Shown one piece after another: positions 1 to 11,963 of a stretch of DNA of 64,000 nt. How positions within the stretch are numbered: position 1 is the first letter of the stretch; each line of letters begins with the position of its first letter. The translations under genes and the position numbers were made by a program. The notes under the pieces were generated by a model. The model had not been told where the DNA came from and did not search any database. It saw only the letters and a list, made by a program, of their open reading frames with translations. The DNA comes from Gnetum montanum (taxonomy: Eukaryota > Streptophyta > Gnetopsida > Gnetales > Gnetaceae): NCBI GenBank assembly GCA_015680685.1, contig MNCI01013853.1, forward strand, positions 344,243 through 408,242, given 5' to 3'.

Positions 1-862
1 TTTACAAAAGGCTTTTATCTTTCATTTTCCTTTTTCAAGACAAGGTTTGTACACCATTTTAAAGCATTTCTAGATAGCTTTTAAATGAAAATTTTTCTAA
101 ACTAATTCATGAAACCTGATTGTTTTTTATGATAGTAAACACATTTCCTCTTTTACTTGATTCTACTCAGTGATTAATTGTAAAGCTAAAGGTGGAACAC
201 CCAAGTGCAAAGCTAAAGATGGATCACCCAATTTTGTAGGACATAATTTTTAAATAAATTTGGAATGATATTTGCTTGATGCTATAAGCATGATGATGCC
301 AAGTAGTTATGCCATTGTGGTCTGCATCATTTGGCTTTAAACATTAATAGCATATGACCAATGCACTCCAATCAACCACCTAATTCAAAAGTCTAGAGCA
401 CAACATTATGTTCTCTACTGCCCTATAAATTGGGCTTGACTTCATCAATGAGACTTAAGAATTAAGATGCAACCGGCTTTTGTTTTAATGATGGCATCAC
501 CACCCAGCATCGATTTGCATGGCAATCAAGGTCTTTGTTCTCTGTTGCCTAAATCCAGCAATCAAACATGCATCCCATATTTTCAATACCAATACTACTG
601 GGCAAAGCAATCCAAGGCTAGGTATTTAACTCTCTTATCTCCAATATGCAACAATGCTTGAGAACAGTATGTCATGTGGCCCCACCTTTGCTCCAGCTCT
701 TAAAAATACTCCTGGCAAAATTTTTAGCCACTAACTGCAGCTTAAACGGAGGTCACATGTTTCTGTCGCTAGCACTGCAACACGGTATTCTCATACAGGA
801 ATTGGTCACTCGGTACATGTCGTTTTTAAAGCAGTGTACACGTCTGTCCAGTGCTACGCAAA
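1..862. other. Unclassified AT-rich sequence
   Basis: I see no recognisable gene, LTR or RNA here. Short open frames exist (for example a 64-codon one from 467) but have no family resemblance and no supporting context. Confidence 0.4.
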
Positions 863-964
863 CCCAGTTTTGGTGGAATATCTGTGCTGATGGACCGCCA
901 ATAACAGTTTCTTCCCAGTTTTGGTGGAATATCTGTGCTGATGGACCGGCAATAACAGTTTCTT
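863..964. repeat. Tandem duplication, 2 x 51 bp
   Basis: Two adjacent 51-bp units, each beginning CCCAGTTTTGGTGGAATA, differ at one visible base (CCGCC versus CCGGC). 51 is divisible by 3, so the duplication keeps the plus-strand open frame 646-996 open and repeats a 17-residue block. No protein family was recognised for that frame, so coding status is unproven. Confidence 0.9.
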
Positions 965-1642
965 CACGTTTTTCTTTTTCCAAGTGTGGTTCGTAATTAT
1001 TCTTACATAAAGTGACTAATCATCCAAACTAACCAAACTAATAGAGTGTTGTTGAATCCCAATTTTCAATAAATTTTGTACCATGCTCATTGAAAAAGGA
1101 AAATTGCTCCAGTATGTAAGATCAACAGGTGATCAAAAGCAGCTTTTAGGATAAGAAGAAAACCACTCAAAAGAAGGGCAACCACTTCTGTTTGGGGCAA
1201 CAGGTGGGCAGGCAGAAAATGACCCTGTGAAGGGAGACCTTGCTTCTCCCCTCGTTGATCCGCAAGCACAAAAATGCATATTTCATGGTTATCCCCATGG
1301 GTAAAAATGATATAAAATATATAATGTAGAAATACAAACCGTTTCTATCTCTAAAAATATTTTTTATGAAGAAATTTTTCGTTTGCAATCTCAAAACCTT
1401 GAAAACCCTTTTATAGCTCTACCTCACCCACTCCTGGTTCTCATAGATATAGTGCCAACATCATAAACCACTACTCCAGTTGTGCCCCTCACATCACTAG
1501 TGCTTGATACATTTGAATCATTCTCACAAGTACCACCAGCACTAAGACACTTCAAAAGAGAAAGACATCCATCAAGTTACTTGTAGGAATATCATTTCCA
1601 ACTAGTTGTTCACTCTCTTCTTCAAATCCAACCATTCTCTCA
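965..1642. other. Unclassified spacer
   Basis: No gene recognised. The part nearest 1643 may be decayed copia sequence just upstream of the reverse-transcriptase fragment, but I cannot read a convincing protein match in it. Confidence 0.3.
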
Positions 1643-2008
1643 TTGACAAGAGCCTCAGTATGTACTCATCCTTTATCCCATTTTCTTGCATGTGATAAAC
1701 TATCTCCCTCTCATCATGCATTCTTTATAGCTATACCATCTGTTACAGAGCCTACGTCTTTCAGCCAAGCAATCAAGGATCCCAAATGGTGTGAAGCCAT
1801 GGCAGTAGAAATCAAAGCATTGAAAGGCAAGAACACTTGGACACTTATTGCCCTATCACCACATAAGAAAATCATTAGTTGCAGATTGACTTACAAGATT
1901 AAATACAATTTAGATGGGTTTGTGAAACATTTCAAAGCTCATTTTGTAGCTACAGAAAGCCTCACTCTAAAACTACATAAACTTCATAATCTCTCAACAA
2001 CCAGCTAG
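1643..2008 (+). pseudogene. Ty1/copia reverse-transcriptase N-terminal fragment
   Basis: The open frame contains the block that precedes and begins copia-type RVT_2 reverse transcriptase. First comes the PLSHFLACDKLSPSH spacer typical of plant copia polyproteins. Then follow FSQAIKDPKWCEAMAVEIKA, KNTWTL, a degraded KIISCRLTYKIKYN (usually GCKWVYKIKYN) and KHFKAHFVAT (usually YKARLVAKG). The catalytic palm and the YVDD box are absent: homology stops near 1960 and a stop follows at 2006-2008. It is a truncated relic of an element lying in plus orientation. No integrase or RNase H from the same copy is visible nearby. Confidence 0.85.
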
Positions 2009-2128
2009 GTAAGTAGACGTAAGTTTTTCTTTGTTTTACATGAAATTTTATTATTTCATAAGTGTAATTATCCATGGAAGAATTCCCTCTAAGCCCTCAT
2101 CCCTACAACATAAAAATAGCCAACAACA

Positions 2129-2262
2129 TGTTGGGATGTCCTACTATTTTATGAGACGTCCCACTTGGGACATCCCATCTTAAGTATAGTGTCCCATTGT
2201 GTTTTTAGAAAACTAAGGATAGATGTCTCATTTTTTGATGGGACATCCCAATTTGTAGAAAA
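2129..2262. repeat. Cluster of GGGACATCCC / GGGATGTCC motifs
   Basis: A 10-base motif and its reverse complement recur within about 130 bp: GGGATGTCCTACT near 2134, GACGTCCCACTTGGGACATCCC near 2155-2176 and GGGACATCCC near 2241-2250. A second cluster lies at 3716-3866. The spacing suggests decayed copies of one repeat, perhaps LTR U3 sequence. Confidence 0.6.
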
Positions 2263-3715
2263 AACCTTTGATAGGTACAACTATATAGAACTAATCCTCA
2301 TTCTTTTCCTCACTTTCATTTACTCAAACCTTAGACATCCTAATGCAATCATCAACGATTTCCTTCAAGCTTTAATTCAAGTTCATTTCCTTCAAAATTC
2401 ATTGTTCATAAGAAGATTGATACAAGAGCAAAAATGCAAACGAAGCTTCTTCAAGACAAGCACATATCATCCTCAAGCACATACTCAAGCATATAGATGC
2501 TTAACATCTATTCAAGGAACATGCTAGGACTATGTACTACAGAAAGGATTCTTAAATACCCTCTTCTCATTAGTTTATTAATTTAGTAGGCAAGTGTTCC
2601 TACTCTTCATATGCCTCTTTTCAAAGGGAAAAGAAACTTTGTAGAATATTCAAAGAAAAAAAGCACCACATAGGAAAAATATGAAATTCCAACTTCTAGA
2701 CCTTAGGAGGTAAGAAGAAGGTAGTTTACATCACCACCTAGAACCTCCCCTTAGCTTAAAAGGTCTAAATCTATCAGTGCTTAGGTAAAGTTAGCTTTAA
2801 ACAAAGCCCTAAAATCATTTTCCAAAACCTTTGGGATGATCAGACAAAATATTTGTTACCTTTGTAAGAGAAAGAATGTAGCAAACATGTCACTACTTCT
2901 AGATGGATAGCAGTATGAGAAGATTATCATTCCTCTAATGTCAAATAATAAGGAGGATAATCTAGCACTAGCTAGAGACTCTACAAGAGCTAGGCCATCC
3001 TGAGCATATGATTCAAAAAATGCCTTTGATTTTGAGGATCTTGATGTATCTCATACACATGTCTATTAGAATCTAGTACCCCATCAACAATCATTATCTT
3101 TTAGGCCATCGGTGTAGGAGGAGTCTTTAGAGACTCTTACCAAAAGATACTCAACTTACAAGACTTCCAATTCTAGCACCCAAGGCTAAAAATAAGCAAG
3201 AACGAGTCTATTCATATCGAAATAAGGTAAGGTATCTAAGATAAAGAGATAAGTTTATTTTTGGTCAAATCACTTTTGAATCTTTTACCTCAAGAATACC
3301 TTTATTGATGTTGGCATGGTTCTATGCAAATGTTTTATAGGCATCTTGTTAAGGATATGATTATTTAAAAATTTTTAGCCTATTAATTATGTAGCCTTGG
3401 CCATTCTTGTGGATATTTGGTTTAAGACATTCAAATAATATGTGTTATTTCTCTTTCCATGGAACTTTGATGTACTCATGATATCCTTTTGGGTGATGTC
3501 CAAAAAGAAGGGAAGAGTTTTATGTTGGGTTGGAAATGAACATATGTTGGTTATGTGGTTATGTATATCCTTGGGAATGAGATAGTTATTATGGTTCATG
3601 GTTATGTATATGTTTTTTGCTATATGGTCATAAGTCAAAATGAAGATTTTTTAAGATCTACCAAGATGTCAAAATATCAAAGACATGCTAAAGCGTTCAA
3701 AGCTCATTTACAAGC
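2263..3715. other. Unclassified repeat-like DNA
   Basis: No protein domain or RNA gene recognised. It lies between the two GGGACATCCC clusters and could be the interior of a decayed element. Confidence 0.3.
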
Positions 3716-3866
3716 TAGACATCCCAGATTGACAGTAAATGTCCCAATTGTTGGTGGGACATCTTATCTAAGATGTTCCAATTTTCAATGAGATGTTCCA
3801 CTAGAATTGAAGTAGTTTTTAGATAGACGTCCCAAACTTAAATGGGATGTCCCAATTAGTTGTTTT
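3716..3866. repeat. Second cluster of GGGACATC / ACGTCCC motifs
   Basis: GACATCCCAG, AATGTCCCAATTG, GGTGGGACATC, AGATGTTCC (twice), AGACGTCCC and GGGATGTCCCAATT occur within 150 bp, in both orientations. The motif content matches the cluster at 2129-2262. Confidence 0.6.
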
Positions 3867-4575
3867 CTAGCTGTTTCATGAATTCTGAGGAATTTTTAAT
3901 AACTAAAAGCTTATAATACAAAGTGGAAATATTCAAGGAAAACAAATAAGAACTATTCATTGGAATATTAATAACTGTCTACATCAAGTGGATTATCTTT
4001 GTTATGCATTGTTCTTATCTTTTATAATTTGTTGTATTCATTAAGAGCATCATTGAGAGGAATTTGTAAATTGAGTTACATTCTCTTTTTTATTCTTTTC
4101 TCCCATTTGTAGCCTTGTAAGGTTGATGTGCTTCTTGTGAGAAGGCATTCACTAAGCTTGTTGAGACCTTGTGGGGTTAAGTGTGTTTGCAATGATGAAA
4201 CACTCCAATGTAGAGCTCACATTTTGTAAAAATTGTGGGATCCTTGAAACCACATTTTGAGCTTATTGGGATCTTGCAAGGTTGAGTGTTTGTCCAACAA
4301 GAAAAAACTCCAAGAAAAACTCAAACATTATAAAAGGCTATGGTATCCTTTAAACCGCATTTTAAAGAAACAAAGTCCAAAGGTGTGCAAAGATTCTACA
4401 CTCCAAGTGTAAAAGTACTTAAGTTGGGGAAGAATGTAAAAACTAGGGTTCAACTTTAATTATCTTGCTTATTTTATTTGGGGAACTTATTCAACCCTCC
4501 CTCTAAGGTCTCAATCCTCATCTTTCTTAATTACCAAAGTCTATGGTAATGGACCTTTCAGATTGGTAGACATGA
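3867..4575 (+). mobile_element. Candidate copia-type LTR tail plus degraded primer site
   Basis: The stretch has the look of a plant copia LTR R/U5: repeated CTTGTAAGGTTGA / CTTGTGGGGTTAAG phrases, then CAACCCTCCCTCTAAGGTCTC, ending ...GACCTTTCA at 4560. It is followed at 4562-4569 by ATTGGTAG, which resembles the start of the initiator-Met-tRNA primer site (usually TTGGTATCAGAG). No matching second LTR was found, so the boundaries and even the identity remain tentative. Confidence 0.35.
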
Positions 4576-6942
4576 ATGGTAATTAATTGGCTACTCTGGT
4601 CAACTATTCCTATCTTACATCTTATTATATCCCATTAACTAGTTCACTTCTAGTCTTTGTTTACCTTTTTTTACATATCTGAATGAATGCATGGCATTGA
4701 AAAATCCTATAGGTTTAACAAGTGATCCTACATCATCCATTTTTGGCCAAAATGACTACAAGTTTTGTACAAATATCCAAAGTAACATTCAAGGTTCTCA
4801 AATTTCTACCAGTCATCTCTCATGTTAGCTAGTATTTGCTTATTATCTCATGTAACCTCATTGTAATCTATGTTCTTTGATTGATTTTCTTGTTCTTTTG
4901 GAGTTGTGTTTATAGGATGAGCCTGAAGTCATCATAAAGGAGTCACTCATTGTAGTAGAGGGTTATCACATGATCTTAACACATGACATTCATTTATCTT
5001 GTTTGATCATGTTAATAGTTCTTGTCTCACATCTTTTCTGTTACTCTATCATAGTCATAATCATGTATCCATTTCAACCTTACCCTTTTAACGATGAAAA
5101 CAAATGTTTAACATTCATGTATCATGGTCATGTAACATCTACTATAGCTTTCTTTGTTAGTCAAGTTTACTAAAATCTCCAAACATTTCATTTAGTGAGA
5201 TAACAAAAATTCAGCCTTGACATTGAGACCCAAAGAAAGGTTCCTTCCAAAAAAAAAAAAAAGGTCAGGGGGGGAGAAGAGAGAGAGAAATGCTAAGAAA
5301 GCCAAGAGGCCAAAGTAGCCTAGCAAGTAAAAAATGGCTTTAAAAATGATGATTACCCAAGTGTACAAAGTAGCCAATTCTAAAGTAGTATTTTTCCAAA
5401 ATTTAAGCACATGTAACTAGTATCACAAACACAAAGCATGAAGACATCGTTAGCCAACAAGAATGTTACTATGTCATAACCATGATATCAATGTATGTGG
5501 AATTCCTTGTTAGCCTATTTAACCATCTTTGAATAGCTGTAGCAAATTTCATACTTTGAATTCTCACCATTATATGCTAATCCTATTTCATCATTATAAG
5601 CACTCCTTCGCATGATTTGATAGTTACAGAATCAAATGTGGAGATAGAAGCACTAGTAAAAAACCTGCGATAGTGTTTTGCATTCTTTCTTAATGTCTTT
5701 CAAGTCAATCCTCAAAAAATTAACAAAGAGGGCCAATGAAACATCTTAAAGAAAATTTCTTTTGTAATAAGGAAGTCTCACAATCAAATTTCAATTGTAA
5801 TTTTAATTAGATTCAAGAAAAAACACAAATTCCTTAATTTCCCTTCAAAAAAGTTACTTTGTGACCCTACTTTATCTAAATCTAGAGATAGTTTCACTTT
5901 GTAAGATGTAATTCATCGCATAAAATGTCAAATATTCTATGAATTATAACAAAACAATGTAATTGAGGTTGTAATTGTCAAATAAACTACCAAAAACATT
6001 GTGATTAAATTCATTATAGTAAAAAACGCTAGTAATCAAAATGCTATAATTTTAGGCCATAAAAATGGTCAAAAACACTATTTAGCCACCCAAGGAACTT
6101 GTTAGAGTATAATCAATGAAAAATGACAAATTATGGTCTATTTAAGCAAGAATTAATCTTATTTTTATGACCTTTTTGGCATGTAGAAGATCTTTCTTTA
6201 GCAAGAAGGGAACTTTGGGTAGATTAGAGACTTGGTTATTACAAAGAGACTTTTACGTCCTTTAGAGCCTTCATCCAACATTGCTCATGGAAAGTAGAAA
6301 GAACCTATTGTAGCATTTATTTTTTAAGAGCAAATCGATTGAGATAGATGTGTATAGATTGGTTGCAAAACACAAACTACCTACCTATACCAAATCTCAA
6401 ATAATAGTTCAAAGAGATCTCTAAACCATTGGTATTCTTAGACTTTTGAAAGCTAGTTGATCTATACCTTCTAAATCTATTTCATAGTATTTTGGAATAT
6501 TTAATACAAATTTTGCAATTTCTTTTTTTTTACCAATTTTTCCTATTATTTCTATAGTTTCTCCAAATTTTTGTAGATCTTACATTAGATTTATCATTTT
6601 CCTATATTATAGCTCATTTTCACTTATTCACTTGGTAACAAACTCTATAAATTCTTAGGTAATTCAAAATATTGCCTAATGTATCTTAGATCCTTTCTAA
6701 GGCTTGTCAAATTTGAGGTAAAACTATTTTGGATAGATTAATTTGATTTTCAACTAAATTTTTTCTATCACTACATGCAAGTAGAAAAATACCATTATTT
6801 ACCTTTTCTTAAAATTGTTTTTTTTATGACTTTTTTTTTAAATAATTGGATAGATTTCAATAATATAGCATTCATGATGATAATAACTACAACATCCTTG
6901 TAAATTATAATATGTATTTTTTTTTGGAAAAAACACTGATTA
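4576..6942. other. Unclassified AT-rich DNA
   Basis: No gene recognised in 2.4 kb. It contains a homopolymer A run near 5250-5263 followed by GGTCAGGGGGGGAGAAGAGAGAGAGA, and short open frames without family resemblance. It ends at the CTAAC target duplication of the next element. Confidence 0.4.
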
Positions 6943-6947
6943 CTAAC

Positions 6948-7920
6948 TGATGAGCAGTGAAGTAGCCCTACGCCCAACCATACAAATCACAAGTGTTCAT
7001 AAACAATCCACTTAAATTTCATTGATGGGATTAGTTGTAGCATCTAGATCGTTATGCCTTGATCATAGTTTGTTGTCTTCCCACTTGGACTAGTAGTAGC
7101 TTTGTCACATATGATTTAGTCTAGAGTGAGGCATATGATTTTTATTATTTTATATTTTATGGTTCTACCATTAATAATAGGTTGAAACTCAATTTATAAT
7201 CAATTCAACTAATCTAATTACTAATCAATAATCAACTACCCTAACTTAAGTATTCAATCCCACTTCCCGTGCACATCTTGAACACATATGACATTGATGT
7301 GTTACCAAACGTTAAGTGTTGTTGGGATTACCAAGAGTCATACCCATGCTCAAAGTGATCGTGCTTATGTGCTTAATTAATTAACATGAATGAAAATGTA
7401 AATAATAACTAAGTACATGAAAAGTAGAAAATTAAATCTAATCTAAGTCAAAGTGCTACAATGAATAAGAATCAATCTTGATCTTATTGCCACTCATTGA
7501 ATATGTCTAGGTACATTGCTAATTGAATAAGACTTCATATAATTGACTCGGACCCACTCTATGGGCACTCATTGACTATTCTCTAAGTTTACATAATAAT
7601 ATTACAAGAATTTGGCTACTCTATTAACAAAACTATAAAAAACTATTTGCAAATCTTATACCCAAGAAGTATATCTATAGGCTAGTATATACCCTACAAC
7701 ATTAGATACTCGACATTGCATCTTGGCTTTGACATCAGATACCCAACATCGAGGCTCCAAAATTAGATATCCAATGTTGGGGTCTTGTTATTAGAGCCTT
7801 GTTATCGAAGCCTTATTATTAGAGCAAAGATATTGAAGCCTTCTTATTGTTGCCTTATTATCAAAGCCAACCAAAAAGTTGACCTTTTATCAGATAACCC
7901 AGCCAACTGATGATTCATCA
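6948..7920 (-). repeat. 3' LTR of outer element
   Basis: Starts TGATGAGCAGTGAAGTAGCC and ends GATTCATCA. It aligns along its length with 22416-23263. It is longer by 125 bp, mostly because about 100 bp around 7015-7115 have no counterpart in the other LTR. It holds a TATA-like TATTTATA-type stretch near the GCTATATTTATAGG region and clusters of GACATTGGATAC-like phrases in U3. Confidence 0.92.
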
Positions 7921-7930
7921 TACCCCCATG
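7921..7930 (-). other. Polypurine tract of outer element
   Basis: On the minus strand the interior ends ATGGGGGTA directly against the LTR start TGATGAATC. The same sequence abuts the 3' LTR of the inner element and of the 52.5-59.1 kb element. Confidence 0.8.
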
Positions 7931-9878
7931 ACTAAATAAAACCCCATCCTTGAGTTAATAGGATAGGACTAAGCTTTCTTTACGAAATTGGAAAAGTATG
8001 AAATTATTGACTAATGCTAACTTCTGACTAACTTAGATGGAAAAAATAGACTCTGAGTGCCCAACTATATAGAGTTACGATCGTTACAAAATTGAGTGTT
8101 CATAATAAGAGAAGTAAACACCCTGGATAAAACTAACATCCAACACCTCTTGGTAACTAGAGAATGAGAGAGAGGAGATCCAATGATCATGGATGATCCA
8201 CATCATGTAGTATTTCCGCATTAACCTTGGTGAAGATAATCTTGCTTCTAGTCCATTATTCCCACTACAATGACAACAGAACCATGAATTAGTATGCAAT
8301 GTGCAACACATAGCTGTTAAATGCCTTATCTTGTCAATGGTTACACTTTGCTAGGTTATGATTGTGGTAGATTAATTTCTTTAATAGTGTTAGTGCCAAG
8401 GTTGACAAATAGGGTAAAATATATAAGTAGTCCACTAAATTTGAAAAATTTCAACATAAGAAAATATTTGAAGAGGGTGTAAGAATTCACAATAATAAAA
8501 AGGAATGTTTACTGAAAATGTTATGAAGATGTGCACAATTGGATGTCATTGATGAGGCAAACAAAAGGATTTGATTGTAAGAGTGTCTATGGGTAAAGAA
8601 CTTAACTAACCCAACAAAAAGATATGCAAGTGGATCCTTCCCAAAATAGGCAAAGGTGTTTTATTCCCTTGCATAACTTCAAATCAAAGGGTCCATGGGC
8701 TTTGGATGATTAATGATTATAGGAGGTTAAGTGCAAAAACCCAGAAGAAACTACCTAGGAATTTTGACACATCAAACCAGGATATCGAACAAGAACATGA
8801 AACCAGTAGTGAGGTGAAACATGTAAGCATAGATGGATGAGAGAGTGTGGAATGGAGTTCCTAATTAAAGTAACATGAAGTCCCTTGTGGATTTTATGGT
8901 TAAATAACTTTGATAAGATCTATCATTAATCTAGAACAAAACCTACCACATTCAGTCACTTCGCATTGTCATCCTAAGACTAGTCCATCCCCTTGAGACA
9001 CAAGAGTGCTACCACAGAACAACCAATGTTCCTTATTAAAGAAGAAAAGAGAAGTAAAGAATGGGTATCATGTCTTTCTAGTCTCATAACCAATGCTTGT
9101 AGCCCATTTATTTTATCTAAGGGGTGTGCTTTGAATATCCATAATTTTTTTAAAATGGAAACCACACCATGTAAAAACATATGCATTGACTTTGTCTAAG
9201 AGGTGTACTTTGAATTTTCATTAATTTTTTTATGAGAACCACACCATGAAAAGACTAATTCAACTTCTTTTTATTGGTCGACATGGAACAGTAAGAAATC
9301 CATGAAAGCACACATGCACCCAGGCAAAAAGACAGACATAAAGAATACAGAATCCCCTTGAAGTCACACCTTGTTCAAACCTTTGAATCCTTTTCAATTT
9401 CAAAAACTACCAAAGTCAAAAATTTATTAAAGTTTTGTTCATGAAAAAGGGACTACATGTTTCTAAAATAAGGAAAACCATAGAGTTTGTGGATGGGTGG
9501 ATGTTGTGGACTCACTGCTTATTTCACAAAAAGGAAACCATGTCCTAATCATCCATAATGAATTCCAAAGCTAGAATCTAGACACCAACAATCAAATAAC
9601 AAAAATAGTACATACCACCATTGATCAATGCATTACCCCTATACCTAGCACTTATTAACAAAAAGTTAGAAAATCACACAAAAATAAAAGAAAATATAAA
9701 AGAAGTGTAAGATATTCAAGAAATAGCAAAGGTACTAATGATGGTGTAAAAAAAATTAGAAAATATTAATAACATAAAAACAAGAAGATGTAAAATAAAG
9801 AATGTGTAAAACAAAAAGTTGTAAAACAAAAAGATGAAAAACACTTAAGAATCCTAAAGACTAGAATGGGGGGTGACC
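7931..9878 (-). other. Non-coding 3' interior of outer element
   Basis: No coding domain found. The segment carries the A-rich (minus-strand T-rich) tract around 9690-9850 and a GAATCCCCTTGAAGTCACACC block near 9350. Both also occur after integrase in the inner element (13.4-13.8 kb) and after gag in the 52.5 kb element (55.5-55.9 kb). Confidence 0.65.
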
Positions 9879-11097
9879 CTAAAAACTAAAAATTTGGCCA
9901 TGACAAGGATTAATAAGTAGATAAATAGGGTCGATGCATGTATTAAACATTGGTAACCATTCATGCCCGAGCCATTGGGTGTCTATTTGTGGCGTGGTGG
10001 CAAGGTAGAAAAATTGTTGGTCACATACTTGATGGTTAAATGTATGGTGGGTTAGGGTATGAGGTGTGTTAACATTATGGATGTCTAGCCCAAAATTGCA
10101 CCCTTGATCATGATATGGTATGCATGGATTTATTTTTCTCACCACCCTATTAGATTCATTGTTTGGATTTGGGATTGGAGTACTGATGGATGGTGGTCCT
10201 TATGTATGATCAGAGGACATTGGTTGAGACAAGGAAGGTGGTGCACCAGATTGGCCTTATGTTGGCTTAGATAATATGGTGGATCCATGCATGGTCTGCT
10301 TTGGCTTACGACCTTTCCTCTAAAAGGGACATTTTTTATGTTGGAGGTGAGACCCATTGGTATTAGCATGTTTATGTACATTTGTAGCATAAGTGGCATT
10401 CATTTGTTGATATTGTGATGTCAAACCTTCTTGTGTTGATAGTGGTGGCATATAACAAGATGGAGTATAAGAATATCGAGGGTAGGATGAATGGTAAAAG
10501 GTGTGAGGTGGTGATCCTTTAGGGAATGTCATGGGTCAATGGTACTTGGGAGAGTGGTAGTGGCGATTAGAAGTAGAGGATGTAGAACTAGTTGGAGAAA
10601 TAAGGTGTTGAATGTAATATCCATGCAAGTATAGTAGATAGGACGGATCATACTGATTTGATGGTGGCCTTCCTCATAATTGTGATTGTTGCCACTGAAA
10701 TTGATGACCATGTTGAGGTTGGTAATAAGTCCCCCTAGGATGGTATAATCAGTCGTGGGACTATCTATAATTACCTTGTGGAAGAGGAAATATCTCAGGC
10801 ATGTGCTTTTGTAGAAACTTCTAATTTAAGGCACCTAACCAATACTCCTATAGATGAAACAAGACTAGCCAGTGGCCCTTCAGATGATCATATATGCATA
10901 TGTCACATCCATTATTTTCATCTATGGTTGAGTCTATAGCCACACTTTCTTTAGCCATTTTTCCCATTTGCCAAAAAGTGTTCCTAGCTATTTCTTAGTT
11001 TTGTATCCTTTGTTTAGTATGATCACCTGGCTTATTTTGCAGGATCCTCTCATTGACCATCTTAATGAGAGTTGTAACATTTTCACATATCCATTTG
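9879..11097 (-). pseudogene. gag C-terminal part of outer element (knuckle and Pro/His/Asn-rich tail)
   Basis: This is the continuation of the outer gag beyond the nested insertion. On the minus strand near 10870-10920 lies a gag-type zinc knuckle, CDICIYDHLKGHW. The last Cys of the C-x2-C-x3-H-x4-C pattern has become Trp. It is followed by a long tail rich in Pro, His, Gln and Asn (about 10711 down to 9879), as in the homologous 54.57-55.36 kb region. Gag would coat RNA and build the particle. Stops and frame changes break it several times. After the tail the element goes straight to non-coding sequence; no protease follows. Confidence 0.75.
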
Positions 11098-11102
11098 GAC
11101 AT
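11098..11102. repeat. Target-site duplication GACAT (left)
   Basis: The five bases GACAT precede the LTR start at 11103 and recur immediately after the opposite LTR at 21020-21024. Confidence 0.92.
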
Positions 11103-11954
11103 TGATGAGCGACGAGGTACCCCTATGCCCAACCATATGAATACGAGCATTTACACAAAATTCGGTCAAACTCGAAGGATTAAGTGCTTATGCACCTACG
11201 CAAAACAAGGATGAGTTATGCGATCATTGTCTTCCCAAGCTTACTTGTAAGTCTCAATTGTATGGTTAAGTAAACTTGAGGTATGTGATTTTTATTATTT
11301 TATGTTTTATGTTCTTGATGTGTAAAAGAGGGAAATGAGGTAATTTAATAACTAACTTGATTTAACTAGTTAACTATTCTCTAGCTAGTCCTACTACTAG
11401 CATCCATTCCCACTCTCTGGACATATCCTAAACTAGTGTAACACTACTGGGATTACCAAACACAAGTTGTTATTGGGTTACCAAGTGTTCCATGTATGCT
11501 CGAAGTGGTTGTGTTGAGTGTGCTAATTAATTTGTAATTGACAAATTAATAATTCTATGAAATAACATTAAGTAACTATTGAAAGCATTAAATAACAGTA
11601 AATATCATGAAATAAAATAATTAAGCTATTTGGAATGTTGCAAGTTTTATCACAAAGTTCATCTTTATTTTCGAACATAAGGTGTGCTTAAGTACACAAT
11701 GCTCAAATAAAGATCTGTTCACTTTATGACTCCTACTACGGGCACTCAGAAATAATTCTAACTCTGGAAGGGAAAAACTACAAGAGTTTAGCTAAGGGAC
11801 TAAAAACTAATGCTAAACCAAATGCCCTTATCTCCTATTTATAGCCAACGAGATAGGTTCTAACATCGCATGTCTGATATCTTTTTGACATCTCTGATAT
11901 CGTGTATTCGATATCGAGGGTCTGATATTAGGGGTCCAATATTGAGACTCATCA
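11103..11954 (-). repeat. 3' LTR of inner element
   Basis: Begins TGATGAGCGACGAGGTACCC and ends GAGACTCATCA. It aligns end to end with 20164-21019. U3 (near 11870-11950) holds several GATATC-type palindromic motifs upstream of a CTATTTATAG TATA-like box (near 11845). Confidence 0.93.
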
Positions 11955-11963
11955 TACCCCCAT
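11955..11963 (-). other. Polypurine tract of inner element
   Basis: Minus-strand ATGGGGGTA directly abuts the LTR start TGATGAGTC. Confidence 0.8.
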
